A DNA stretch of 64,000 bases from assembly GCA_947561395.2 (NCBI GenBank), contig OX387185.1:46696602-46760601 (forward strand). The letters are read 5' to 3'. The translations under genes and the position numbers were made by a program. This document shows, piece after piece, positions 47,201-58,315 of the stretch. Positions within the stretch are counted from its first letter, which is position 1. The number at the start of each line of letters is the position of its first letter. This stretch comes from Buxus sempervirens. Taxonomy: Eukaryota > Streptophyta > Magnoliopsida > Buxales > Buxaceae. The notes beneath the pieces were generated by a model. That model saw only the letters and a program-made list of their open reading frames with translations, was not told the DNA's origin and searched no databases.

Positions 47201-50200
47201 CTTTCTTTAAGATCAAGAGCAGTGATAAAGTCAGTTATGTTAGAAAATCATATTCCTTTTGTGAAGGGCAAACAGATCCTAGATAGTGTTTTAATCGTTA
47301 GTGTTGAGGAGTGATTTCTGTCTGGTAGGTTAGGGTTAATTTGCAAGCTAAATTTTGAATAAGGCCTGTGACCATGTAGATTGGAGCTTTCTACATTCAA
47401 TTTTATGATGAAAAGGTTTTGAGGAGAGATGGTGTAAATGGGTTAGAGGATGCCTTCACAATTCGTCGGTTTCCTTCATCTTGAAAGGCAGTGTGGTGGG
47501 TTATTTCTCTTCATCAGGTGGCTTGAGACAAGGAGATCAATTCACTCCATTTCTCTTCACCCTTATTACTGATGTTATGAGCCACCTTTTTACCTTGAGA
47601 AAGAAAGTTGAGCTAATTAAAGGCATTCCAATTTTGGTCAATCTAGAATCTCGGTTGTCCATTTGCAATTTCTGATGATGGTATCTTACTGTTAGAGGAA
47701 TCAAAGGAGCAAGCTTTTTGGGCCAAGTATCCTTAGAAGTTTTGAAATGCTATACGGCTTTAAAATGAATCAGGGCAAGAGTAGCATGTTGGAGATACAC
47801 GTGGAGAGACAAGTTCTAACAGATTGTAGTAGAAAAAAACACAAGAGTGGGGGTGTAGATAGTTTTTGAATCCTGTAGTAGAAAAAACTAGGAAGAAATT
47901 AGCTATCTTCAAAAGGAACTACAGCCAGATTACCTAATTAAGGCATTGCTAACAAATATCCTGGTTTATTGTTGGAATGTGGCTCATGCTTTCATCTGTG
48001 TCCAAATGGGTAGGGGCCTGAGAGGCCCCACAGGCGAAACTACAGCAAGGGTATATTAATGCTATCTAATATATTGGGGATAGGGTTATAACTGGATACA
48101 AGGCATAAGTAAGTTGTAACCCTACCATTTTATCTTATTTCTAAATAGTGGATTCTTCTCTCCCATGGACGTAGGCACAATGTTGAACCACATAAATTTG
48201 TGTGCACAATTTTCTTAATCTTTCTTTGTCATTACAGTGTTCTAAAATCTTTGACAACTGGTATCAGAGCTCTTGGTTGGAAATATTGCAATGACAATGA
48301 AGCCTCCTATTGCTATGTATGATATGAAGAAGTACGATAGAAGTTTGGGACGCTGGGGGTTTTGCCATTTTGTGCCTTTTTGGCTCGCAGCAATTCTCAA
48401 TTTATATTAATAGTTTAAACAGGTTTATCAGTTTAAACGGGCTGGCAGGTTAAAGCAGGTTAGAGTGGGTTGGGTTTGGGTTCAGACGTGCCAACCAGTT
48501 TGTTATTATTAAGTCAAATATTGAATTACTATAAATTAGAATTAAATTCATTAGTGTCTCATAACTTTTAAGTGAATATATAAAATATAAATTCATAAAA
48601 ATTACCAAACTCCATTAGAAGTTAGAACTACTTATAGCTCACCTTGGATTAAAAAAAGGCCTAATCGCTTAGGCAAGTGCCTTCAAATGCAATCTATAGA
48701 ATTTATAGAAGTGAGCAATACAGACCACTAAATGGTAGAAGGAAGCATCTAAAAAGCTGATCCTGATTCTCATGGTTAATGGCTTATGAGATGGTTGGAT
48801 CGATAATGGTTCGTCTCATCATACATGGAAACCATTGATAAGTTTACTATTTCAAATTTACAGAGCAAAAATCATAGATGATGATTCTTTCATCAAATAG
48901 GAGTAACATAGCATCACTAACAAAAATTTGGATTGAAATACTGCCTTATCATCCAGTATAACATGACATTGATAATCATAAGATTAAAAGATTACCAAGA
49001 ATAAGACTGTTGCACAATACTTGAGAACTTCAAGATTCATCCGAACATCATCCAAGCTCCTGAGATATCAATGTATTAAGGGTTTAGTTTTGGGAAGATA
49101 ATAGATGAAGATATTTGTTTAGCAGGAAAAATTAAAATATTTGCTGCCAAGGCGAAAAAAAATAACACTAATTTAGACATAGAATGTGAATTTTAGCACA
49201 AAAATGCAAGTAGAGGTATTCGTACAGCAAGAACAAGTAAAATATTTCCATAACAGTGTATCTTTCACTTGTATGATAAACCTATAGAGCAGTGGATATA
49301 TGAACTAAATACTGTTACATTTGCAATAGGAGAGCTTCCCATATAATTAAGTGATTGAGTGCATGGTAGATTTCATTTTATGTTATTCAAGACTCTGAAC
49401 CAGGGAATAAGCTTCACGAGGATATCAAGAAATGTCCCATCAGAATCTGATGCGAACAAGCCTGAAAATTGTACAAAGATATTTCACACATTAGGGTCAA
49501 CCCATACAGTATATGAAATTATACAATCACAACAACCAAGGATGAAGTGAAACACTCCGGAGATTAGCCAGCTGATTGAAGGATTTCTGTTTCCAAGTGA
49601 GTAATTGACTCACTAATCTCTGTAAAAGTCAGCATCTTAAGTAGCTATGTGTTTAGTACACATTCAAACCTGACTTGGCATGACAAACATCATTCAATGC
49701 AACCAAGCTTAGTAGCAACAAATAAGAGTAACTACATGATGGATTACTATAAAATAATTTCCATGTCCAGATAGAGTCGGATGCTGCAATGGGATACATG
49801 CAAGCTGTAATGATGATTAAATGTGGCTCATGCGTCACTTATGTAAACATTTAAGATCTTATCTAGCTTCCAAGCCTAATGTAAGGAGAACAAATGTCAT
49901 CATTCATAATTAATGAAGATGTTATTTAGACATCAAATATAACTCCCCTCTGATTTTAAGGGTACTAATAAAGCACATTTCTCATTCTGGAAATCATATT
50001 CAGCCAAAAAAAAAAAACTTGAGGTATGGAAACATTCCCAATTATATGATTACAGATATCAGCATCTTTACTCTTTGGGAATGGTGTTCAAATGAAAAAC
50101 AGATTAGCTAGGAACAAAATAATATCAGTAGTGATTGTATGGTTAAATTAGAGATTGAGAGACATTCTTTCAGAATATGCCTTCATGGATCATCTTTTAT

Positions 50201-51440
50201 GCAAAACCCAATTGACTTCGTTCAAGAATGTGGCTGATTAGGTCAAATGTATAGCATCATTGTGAGATCTATCCCAACAAATAAAAATGGAAAATTCCCA
50301 TTTGAACAACAAAGCAAAAGTGAGGTTATAGAAGACACACACACACACATAGTCTATTTACCTATGCGTCTGTTGTCCAAGTCCAAAATAGGTTGCCAGA
50401 GTGGCCATCTGTATTGGAGAAGACAGATATATTAATGTCCATAAATGAAAAAATAAAAAATAAATACTACATATATATATATATATAGAGAGAGAGAGGG
50501 GGGGGGGGGGGGGGGGGGGCGGCGGCGGCGGGGGAAGGAATCCTTCAATTATATCTTGAACCAACTAAATGAGGTTCAATCACTTATTATCCCTTGTTTA
50601 AGGAAAACACTGAACAAAACACCAAAATTTGCTTTCAATTGATGAAACCCAAGAAACCGAAGCAAGAGATCGGGGAAGGAAAGAAGCAGGGATTAAAATC
50701 AAGATACAGAAAATTCAATATTTTAGCTGAAGATGTTACGAAGAGCGGAGGAAGAAAACAGCTGAGACTGCAAATTGTATAATAATTGTCGAAAACAATA
50801 ATGCAGCAAACGCGAATATAAAGCAGAGATAAGATTAAAATTTTTAAACAATCGCCCCGAAAAAATAAAAATAGGGAAAAGAGGAATATGTGACCTTCAT
50901 GTCTCCAGCTCTCCGGCCAAACCTCTGCGTTAATAGTGCTAACGAATCAATGGTCCCCTTCGGCTCCGGCGCCGGTCGACCGATTTCGGCAAACGCCTCC
51001 CGAATCCGCACACAATCAAACCTTACTATATTATGACCCGCCCAAACTCGCCCTACCATCCTCAAAAATAGTAAATCAAACACAAGAACCAGGCAAGGCA
51101 CGGATAAGGAACTCAAACAGATCGCGATAATGAAAGAAACCTCACCATGAAGAATGTCATAGACCTTGTCAGCAATTTCCCTGAAAGTCGGCGCAGAAGC
51201 GACGGCTTCTCTGGTAATGCCGTTACACCTGACGGAAGCAACGGAGACGGAGAAGAGATCGGCAGGTCTGACAAGGGTTGAGTAGCTATGGAGCTCAACC
51301 AGCTTTCGAGGGCACACCAGAATCGCGCCAAACTCCAGGAGGGCGAAGCCCTGACCGGCCCGAAACGGAATCGTCGTTTCCAGGTCGAAAAACGCGATCT
51401 CCTGCCGGTCTCCGACTGATTCCATCTGTTCGCGGAACAT
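44243..51440 (-). CDS. NEN2: NEN-family DEDDh exonuclease, intact copy B
   Basis: Six exons join in frame: 51440-51146, 51052-50895, 50408-50362, 49059-48996, 46520-45820 and 44477-44243 (1500 nt, 499 residues). NEN proteins (NAC45/86-dependent exonuclease-domain) degrade DNA during sieve-element enucleation in Arabidopsis; NEN1/NEN2 share this long C-terminal extension. DEDDh residues are D19 and E21 (FFDLETT), D111 (GHNIVRFD), H166 and D171 (THRSLDD). A linker follows (ESSLPDIFTENSWVSPNATT; GFLEPDEVSIPSI), then a conserved C-terminal domain (RGSQRIQILHKNVCLQLCCM; DTAIYATEMYQKEASG) ending LVAKRLIIQSK. A start at codon 6 (MESVGDRQ) is also possible and closer to the family norm. Intron 4 holds LINE and copia relics. 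NEN1 versus NEN2 orthology is not resolved by eye. Confidence 0.92.
44733..44962. mobile_element. hAT MITE, post-duplication insertion
   Basis: The 230-bp element has terminal repeats CAGTGGCGGAACCAG and CTGGTTCCGCCACTG. It is flanked by a perfect 8-bp repeat GTTACCAC at 44725-44732 and 44963-44970. The paralogous site in copy A (36808-36820, ATGGTTACCACGTAACG) has a single GTTACCAC and no insert, a natural empty site. Confidence 0.95.
46880..48046 (+). mobile_element. LINE reverse-transcriptase relic in NEN-B intron 4
   Basis: The counterpart of 38360-39535. It reads LGKDKALGLDGFTIAFF, VNRITNTTFLRLVTKFQGA, SSGGLRQGDQFTPFLFTLIT and LEVLKCYTALKMNQGKSSM, the standard order of plant L1-type reverse transcriptase blocks. 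Stops and frameshifts interrupt it and the catalytic YxDD block is not seen. Confidence 0.87.
48080..48370 (+). mobile_element. Ty1-copia relic in NEN-B intron 4
   Basis: The counterpart of 39560-39850: LTR end, primer-binding site TGGTATCAGAGC at 48259-48270, and a gag-like start codon 20-30 bp further on. Confidence 0.75.
50470..50536. repeat. (TA)n-(GA)n-G22-(CGG)n composite tract
   Basis: A TA run, GA run, 22 consecutive G (50498-50519) and C-GGC-GGC-GGC-GGG lie within intron 2 of NEN-B, about 90 bp upstream of exon 3 in gene orientation. Copy A at 41833-41880 has only the TA and GA parts. Confidence 0.9.
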
Positions 51441-51725
51441 TCGAAGATTTCAGCTCGGAGCAGAAGGAAACAGGGAAAGAGAACTAGGCATTTGAGAGGA
51501 GCCCATCGTTGTGACACGTATATAGCGGGCCCGGTGCCCTAGGTTGCTTCGTTGAGTACGGTTTCGATTGATTCCCAAATGTCAAACAAACGAAAGAGTC
51601 TTGGAGTTACCAAAAATAATCCGTATCGTTACCAAAAATAAAAAAAATAAAAGCATCCGTATCGTTGTAACCAAATGATGTGACGAGGAAGGCTTGTATC
51701 GTGCAGAGTCTTGGAGTCGAAGAAA

Positions 51726-51951
51726 AGGAGTGGGTGACCTAAGCAAGTTACTCTGGGCACGATTCGAAAGCTTGGAAGAAAGGTAATGGCGCAAATCGGT
51801 TTTGGGTTTTTCTTTCGTGTACACGAGGATGTGGTTTTTTTAGAGGCTTGGAGTTGCAGAGAGAGATGACGGAACAACTTACTCAAGGCATATTCTGCCA
51901 CCAAAATAAAAACCATATGCAACGAGTTGAAATCAGTCTCTCGTGCTTCAG
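51726..51951. other. Intergenic DNA before the palindrome
   Basis: A short stretch between the end of duplication copy B and the left palindrome terminus. No gene is recognised. Confidence 0.5.
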
Positions 51952-54900
51952 CCGATTTCCTCTACGAGGAATTCCTCTTTGGATTCCTCTTGGAAGCGCC
52001 TGTGGACGACACGCGTCCCGCCCGGTCCCACTACTTTAAAGCCCTTCGTTCGGCCCTGTTTTTAGCCGGCTCCGTTTGTTTGAGCCGCGTTCGTCGACCC
52101 ATCACCAAAACTGAACTTATTTATTGCTGTACCCCCAAGATCGTGCCATGTGGCCTTGAAACATTTAAGAAAATTATATTTACAATTCAAGAGGCAAGGG
52201 GCACACGACACAATCTGCACACACATAATTGTGTGAAGTACAGAACCGTTCAATGTGCCTACTACACAAAAATATCTATAATTTTTTTTACAGGTTAGCT
52301 TTCTTAGCTTTAAAGTAGTGACGTTGTGGCTTATGGAAATTGATTTTTGATGTACTTTTAAAAATAATCTAGATTCAGTCATCTAATTTTCAATAATTAG
52401 AAATTGGTGATGCCTTTTTAAAATAATTAATAATAAGCGTCATTATACTCTTTCCAACCGTTTCCTTCCGAAAATATTCTCAAAGGACTTACAAATCAAA
52501 TTTCGTCAAAGTCCTTTAACTCTAGGTTAAGAAGTCTTTTAAGGGCAGTTTTGTAAGAAATCTATTGTCAATAGTAAACTAACACTAATTCTCAATTATT
52601 TTAAACAAGCATTACTAATGTTCAATTTCAGAGAATTAGGTTTAAATCTGGATTGTCTTCAAAAAGTATCACCAAAAATCAAACCACTCAAAAAATATAA
52701 CCTAAAAAAAAGGATGAACCCTAAGGGAACACCTTCTTGTACATGCTTCAAATAACATTGTAGATAGAAGTCCTCTCAACCCCAGTTACAAGTCCTCACA
52801 AACCCTGTTACAAGTCCTCACAACCCCGGTTACAAGTCCTCTCAAGCCTGGTTACAAGTCCTCACAAGCCCAGTTACAAGTCCTCTCAACCCCTGTTACA
52901 AGTCCTCTCAACCCCTGTTACAAGTCCTCTCAACCCCAGTTACAAGTCCTCTCAACCCCAGTTACAAGTCCTCACAAGCCCTGTTACAAGTCCTCACAAC
53001 CCTAGTTACAAGTCCTCTCAAGCCCGGTTACAAGTCCTCACAAGCCCAGTTAGTAGTCCTGTCAAGCCCAGTTACAAGTCCTCACAAGCCCTGTTACAAG
53101 TCCTCACAACCCCAGTTACAAGTCCTGTCAAGCCCTGTTACAAGTCCTCTCAACCCCAGTTACAAGTCCTCACAAGCCCTGTTACAAGTCCTCACAACCC
53201 CAGTTACAAGTCCTGTCAAGCCCTTTTACAAGTCCTCTCAACCCCTGTTACAAGTCCTCTCAACCCCAGTTACAAGTCCTCACAAGCCCTGTTACAAGTT
53301 GTAACTGGGGTTGAGAGGACTTGTAAAAGGGCTTGACAGGACTTGTAACTGGGGTTGTGAGGACTTGTAAAAGGGCTTGACAGGACTTGTAACTGGGGTT
53401 GTGAGGACTTGTAACAGGGCTTGTGAGGACTTGTAACTGGGCTTGATAGGACTTGTAACTGGGGTTGAGAGGACTTGTAATAGGGCTTGACAGGACTTGT
53501 AACTGGGGTTGTGAGGACTTGTAACAGGGCTTGTGAGGACTTGTAACTGGGCTTGACAGGACTTGTAACTGGGCTTGTGAGGACTTGTAACCGGGCTTGA
53601 AAGGACTTGTAACTGGGCTTGTGAGGACTTGTAATAAGTCCTCTCAACCCCAGTTACAAGTCCTCACAAGCCCTGTTACAAGTTGTATCTGGGGTTGAGA
53701 GGACTTGTAAAAGGGCTTGACAGGACTTGTAAAAGGGCTTGACAGGACTTGTAACTGGGGTTGTGAGGACTTGTAACAGGGCTTGTGAGGACTTGTAACT
53801 GGAGTTGAAAGGACTTGTAACAGGGCTTGACAGGACTTGTAACTTGGGTTGTGAGGACTTGTAACTGGACTTGACAGGACTACTAACTGGGCTTGTGAGG
53901 ACTTGTAACCGGGCTTGAGAGGACTTGTAACTGGAGTTGAAAGGACTTGTAACAGGGCTTGACAGGACTTGTAACTTGGGTTGTGAGGACTTGTAACAGG
54001 GCTTGTGAGGACTTGTAACTGGACTTGACATGACTACTACTGGGCTTGTGAGGACTTGTAACCGGGTTTGAGAGGACTTGTAACTGGGGTTGTGAGGACT
54101 TGTAACAGGGCTTGTGAGGACTTGTAACTGGGGTTGAGAGGACTTGTAACAGGGGTTGAGAGGACTTGTAACAGGGCTTGACAGGACTTGTAACTGGGGT
54201 TGAGAGGACTTGTAACTGGGCTTGTGAGGACTTGTAACCAGGCTTGAGAGGACTTGTAACCGGGGTTGTGAGGACTTGTAACAGGGTTTGTGAGGAATTG
54301 TAACTGGGGTTGAGAGGACTTCTATCTACAATGTTATTTGAAGCATGTACAAGAAGGTGTTCCCTTAGGGTTCATCCTTTTTTTTTAGGTTATATTTTTT
54401 GAGTGGTTTGATTTTTGGTGATACTTTTTGAAGACAATCCAGATTTAAACCTAATTCTCTGAAATTGAACATTAGTAATGCTTGTTTAAAATAATTGAGA
54501 ATTAGTGTTAGTTTACTATTGACAATAGATTTCTTACAAAACTGCCCTTAAAAGACTTCTTAACCTAGAGTTAAAGGACTTTGACGAAATTTGATTTGTA
54601 AGTCCTTTGAGAATATTTTCGGAAGGAAACGGTTGGAAAGAGTATAATGACGCTTATTATTAATTATTTTAAAAAGGCATCACCAATTTCTAATTATTGA
54701 AAATTAGATGACTGAATCTAGATTATTTTTAAAAGTACATCAAAAATCAATTTCCATAAGCCACAGCGTAACTACTTTAAAGCTAAGAAAGCTAACCTGT
54801 AAAAAAAATTATAGATATTTTTGTGTAGTAGGCACATTGAACGGTTCTGTACTTCACACAATTATGTGTGTGCAGATTGTGTCGTGTGCCCCTTGCCTCT

Positions 54901-55138
54901 TGAATTGTAAATATAATTTTCTTAAATGTTTCAAGGCCACATGGCACGATCTTGGGGGTACAGCAATAAATAAGTTCAGTTTTGGTGATGGGTCGACGAA
55001 CGCGGCTCAAACAAACGGAGCCGGCTAAAAACAGGGCCGAACGAAGGGCTTTAAAGTAGTGGGACCGGGCGGGACGCGTGTCGTCCGCAGGCGCTTCCAA
55101 GAGGAATCCAAAGAGGAATTCCTCGTAGAGGAAATCGG
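51952..55138. mobile_element. 3.2-kb foldback (palindromic) transposon-like element
   Basis: The left arm starts CCGATTTCCTCTACGAGG and the right arm ends with its complement. The unique arm portions (51952-52768 and 54323-55138, 817 and 816 bp) are near-identical, with only a few substitutions seen. The centre (52769-54322) is a tandem-repeat array. Each arm contains a whole copy of the Mutator-type foldback MITE. Outside the termini CTCGTGCTTC (51940-51949) and CTCATGCTTC (55142-55151) form a candidate 9-10-bp target duplication with one mismatch. The 106-codon frames in each arm are mirror images and not evidence of a gene. The architecture resembles foldback elements such as Drosophila FB and Arabidopsis FARE, where long inverted ends carry tandem repeats. 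Confidence 0.85.
52769..54322. repeat. 22-bp tandem repeat array with orientation switches
   Basis: About 70 units of 22 bp, each beginning ACAAGTCCTC and ending in AGTT, TGTT or GGTT. Three main variants are seen in the middle: CTCTCAACCCC, CTCACAAGCCC and CTGTCAAGCCC. Orientation is C-rich on the + strand from 52769 to about 53298, G-rich from 53299 to about 53635, C-rich for two units to about 53683, then G-rich to 54322. The 125-codon minus-strand frames are artefacts of the repeat (SYKSSQA-type periodic peptides), because 22 bp is not a multiple of three but 66 bp is. Confidence 0.95.
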
Positions 55139-55729
55139 TCGCTCATGCTTCCCTAATTGCGCCTTGATGTGATGTGATGCTAGCATGTGAAGCATCTCAT
55201 GATCATTATCTTTTTATGTGTTATAAATATATCAAGTGGGGGCTCACATGAAAAAAAATAGTGATCGTAAGATGCTCAACATAATAGTATTTCACAACGA
55301 CATTAGGGAGCACTTTAGGAAAACATGGTAGAGGATTTTCCAACTTACCAATTGAAGTGGCTTCCCAACTTACTAATAACATCCACGCACTCAATGTACT
55401 TCTTATTTATTTATTATTATTATTATTTTTTAACTCAAGGTATCTGGACCTGCTTACGCTCAATCGAGGCCATGCAAGATCCTGTAATCCATATGATGCG
55501 GGATAAGTCTAAAGACCATAGACTCTATGCAGGTGGACCTAGGAAATTGTGCTTAAGAAAGTTCAAACCTAAGACCTTAGAGGGAACAATAGTGTTCTTA
55601 TTTATTTATTTATTTTGTACTTTTTTCCTTTTTTTCTTTTTCCTATTTTTGTGTTAAGTGTAATATGACTTGAACATAGAAACCAAACAAAGGGTTTAGC
55701 CCATTACATCGGAACACCATTGTTGAGAA
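55139..55729. other. Intergenic DNA right of the palindrome
   Basis: It contains GATGC/GCATC hairpin sequence near 55170-55290, resembling the small foldback MITE at 35098, and poly-pyrimidine tracts. No gene is recognised. Confidence 0.45.
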
Positions 55730-56031
55730 GATGGCTGGCATTAGGCTATCAATGGGTCAAATACAATACGGATCCACTTTGATCCGAATTCAATATTCAT
55801 ATTCATATCCGATCACTTATAAACCATAATTAGCATTTGAATCCAAATATGTATTAAAAATTCAAATTTGAAATTTGACCAACACGATATTTTGCTTGAT
55901 TTCATTTCATATTCAACCGATTATCTATGATCTGAATTCGATCCAAATTCTGCGGACGCTTAATGCCAAATTTCGTGTTAGGATTTGTTAAAATCTTACA
56001 TATGTGCAGTACTGCACATGCACCCTGCTAG
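55730..56031 (+). mobile_element. Helitron 3' end
   Basis: It aligns closely with 43490-43793. It ends with the perfect hairpin ATGTGCAGTACTGCACAT, then GCACCCTGCTAG followed by T. The upstream 5' end was not found, so the extent is a minimum. Confidence 0.75.
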
Positions 56032-56439
56032 TGACTATAAATTGCATTCCGATATGATATAAGAGCATCTCATCTGATCAATTGTGTAATCGACCCTCCA
56101 TGCGGGCATTTTTGATGTAGTTGGTTTATGTTGTGTTTTGAATTATAAATGGCAGTATGAAGAAAAACTTGGTGATTAGAACTTAAAAGCGATATTGTTT
56201 TTGTGCCTCGGAGACATTTTTGTTGATTGGATGGGCCGCATGAATTAGGCTGCTCCACAATTCAAATGGTTACCCCATTTCAACTCCATAATCCCTTACC
56301 TTTGCTTGTCACTCACATATGAAGATGGGTTTGGTCAAGGACCTTCATTATATTGCCTCAATGATGATAAGCAGCACAAAGCTTAGATCATGTTTGATGA
56401 GCTTCTTTTATAAATATATTTTTTAAACGTCAATTAAAA

Positions 56440-56615
56440 AGGGTTGGCCTGATGGTCAAGGGTTGGAACTTGGGAATGTGCTCCCTCCAACTCCAATTAA
56501 AAAGGGATTTGGGGCTGCCGAGGGCCTTTGGCCTAGTTATTACCTGACCTGATTTGTGTGGGATTAGTCGTGGTGCACCAAGATGGCTTGGATACCCCAA
56601 GTTCCAAAAAAAAAA
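56440..56615 (+). mobile_element. SINE-like relic
   Basis: It begins GGTTGGCCTGATGGTCAAGG (A-box-like) and contains TGTGTGGGATTAGTCG then GCACCAAGATGGCTTGGATA, a 3' module common to plant tRNA-derived SINEs, followed by a poly-A tract at about 56607. No convincing target duplication was found. Confidence 0.5.
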
Positions 56616-57084
56616 ATTTTTTTTTAAAGGCTGTAAAAAGTTACAAAGGTGCAACCAATTTCCTATGTCACCATTCATCTTTGGAGTGGTCTTTCGAAGC
56701 GTATGGTCGTGACACGCATCCTTCTCATTTTAAAACAAAAAAAAAACATGGACATAGCAACTGACGGAGGAAAACTAACGGGGTCGACTAAAACTAACGA
56801 CGCTATTCCATCGTTCGACGTTTATTTTCTCTGTCAAAACAAAACAATCGAAGCCTTCCGAAAATTTCAAAACCCTCCCGTTCCCTCTCTGCGGTTCATG
56901 TGAACCCTAGAGGACGAACCTCCATCTCCACTTTCCTTTTCCCCTCTTCAAAGCTTCTTCAAAGTTTCTGCTTCGCCAGCCTTTGATGGTGATGGGGTTT
57001 GTGAAAGTCAAGTTTAATGTATGTAAAGGGAGTCGTCGGTCTGAGTAGGCAAAGGAAGGTGACCTCTTCTGCAGTATCCTGATA

Positions 57085-57297
57085 ATGGTAGCTAAGCATG
57101 TGTTATCTCATCTTTCGTCTTCGCTTACTACTCCTTGCAAGTTCAAAACCAGAGATTGTACTCGACACCCACCATGGCTCCAAAGTGCAAGGCGCAAGAG
57201 ACTGGTGGTCCATCGTCCCCTGCACGAGTCTCTCTCATCCGCCTCTATTTTTGCTGATCTCCAAGACGCTCCTCTATTTCTCTGGTTGAGACTATAG
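57085..57297 (+). other. Unrecognised 70-codon frame in the Pack-type element
   Basis: A Ser/Leu-rich frame starting MVAKHVLSHLSS and ending DAPLFLWLRL lies just inside the left arm. It could be a captured 5' exon with a targeting-like composition. I do not recognise the source, and it may be chance. Confidence 0.25.
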
Positions 57298-58111
57298 GCT
57301 ATTCCTTGGCCGCTACTACACTTGTCTGGGTCTCTTCATCATCTCTGTTCCAAGCCTCTGATCCCTTATCGAGTGCTCTGTAAAATCCAAGGTATTTTAG
57401 TCAACCTTCTCATTTTTTAAGATTTGGGTTAATTTCAATTTGGATTATTGAATTTTTTTTTCTCTTAAACTCCCCTTTTGTTTGTAGACTTTTTGAATCA
57501 CAAGTTTGTAATTTTCTTTATTTTTGAAAACTTTTATCCATGGAGAATTTTAGATTGTGCAGAAAACATTTATGGGTGAAGCAAAAGGAAGAAGAAAGCT
57601 TCTAATTAGGTTGCAGGAGAGATTCTTTCTTTCTTCACTCACAACAATTTCACCCCCACCAATAGAGGAGAGATTATAACGTATGCCAACTGATCCTTCC
57701 TATTTTTCTTTGCTTGTCGCTTCCCCTTTGTCTCCTGCGTGTTTTTACGGCATTTTACGCCACAAGGATATAATCAAACATTTACTGTGCTCATATTGAT
57801 ATATCTTTATCATAGACTATGTATGAGATGGTTTTGTTTTGATTAGAAGTGCAAAGATTTCCTTGATTGATTAAGGTTTGAAAGGTAATGATTCCTAGTA
57901 GGGGCCAAGCCGTATTGCTCACTTTCTGGTTCTACACATGCTTTAGCCTAGCAAGTGTTGCACTTGTTCTTACCATTACCATTTCAGAAATAGGCAATCG
58001 ATGGTAATGGCTCATCATCTTTAGCCCATTAGCGTAAGTGTTTCGATGAGAGGATTTCCACTCATTAGGTCATATTATAAGATAATTGCTGATACATATT
58101 TGGGCTTGTGA

Positions 58112-58315
58112 ATGCTACATAAACCGGCGAATATACAACGGAAGCGAGCATCGAGAAAGGAGCAGATTAAGGTCAAATTGATACTTGCAGAGGATGGGAC
58201 TCTCTTAGAGATCGTAGTAGTCCAAGGATACCATCAACAAGTAGAAGAATTGAGGAAGGAGCTTCAGTTAAGCGAGGAAGGCATGGTGTATGTAAAAGGA
58301 ATCTTAGAGAGATAA
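58112..58315 (+). other. Unrecognised 67-codon frame in the Pack-type element
   Basis: The frame starts MLHKPANIQRKRASRKEQIK and ends EGMVYVKGILER. It is charged and helical in composition. No family is recognised; it could be captured or spurious. Confidence 0.25.

Larger units (their letters stand above)
43995..51725. repeat. Tandem segmental duplication, copy B
   Basis: The partner of 36110-43060, in the same orientation and separated from it by 0.93 kb of transposon-rich DNA. It is longer because of a hAT MITE, a 130-bp stretch near 49876-50007, and 292 bp of exon 5 that copy A has lost. Confidence 0.93.

Noticed and set aside
53270..54031. Two 125-codon minus-strand frames coding for SPVTSPHKPCYKSSQ-type periodic proteins
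   Set aside because: They are translations of the 22-bp tandem array; the periodic peptide follows from three 22-bp units making 66 bp. No gene evidence.
52062..55028. A 106-codon frame present identically (one change) at 52382-52062 and 54708-55028
   Set aside because: The duplication comes from the palindrome arms, not selection; the sequence overlaps the MITE terminus and no family is recognised.
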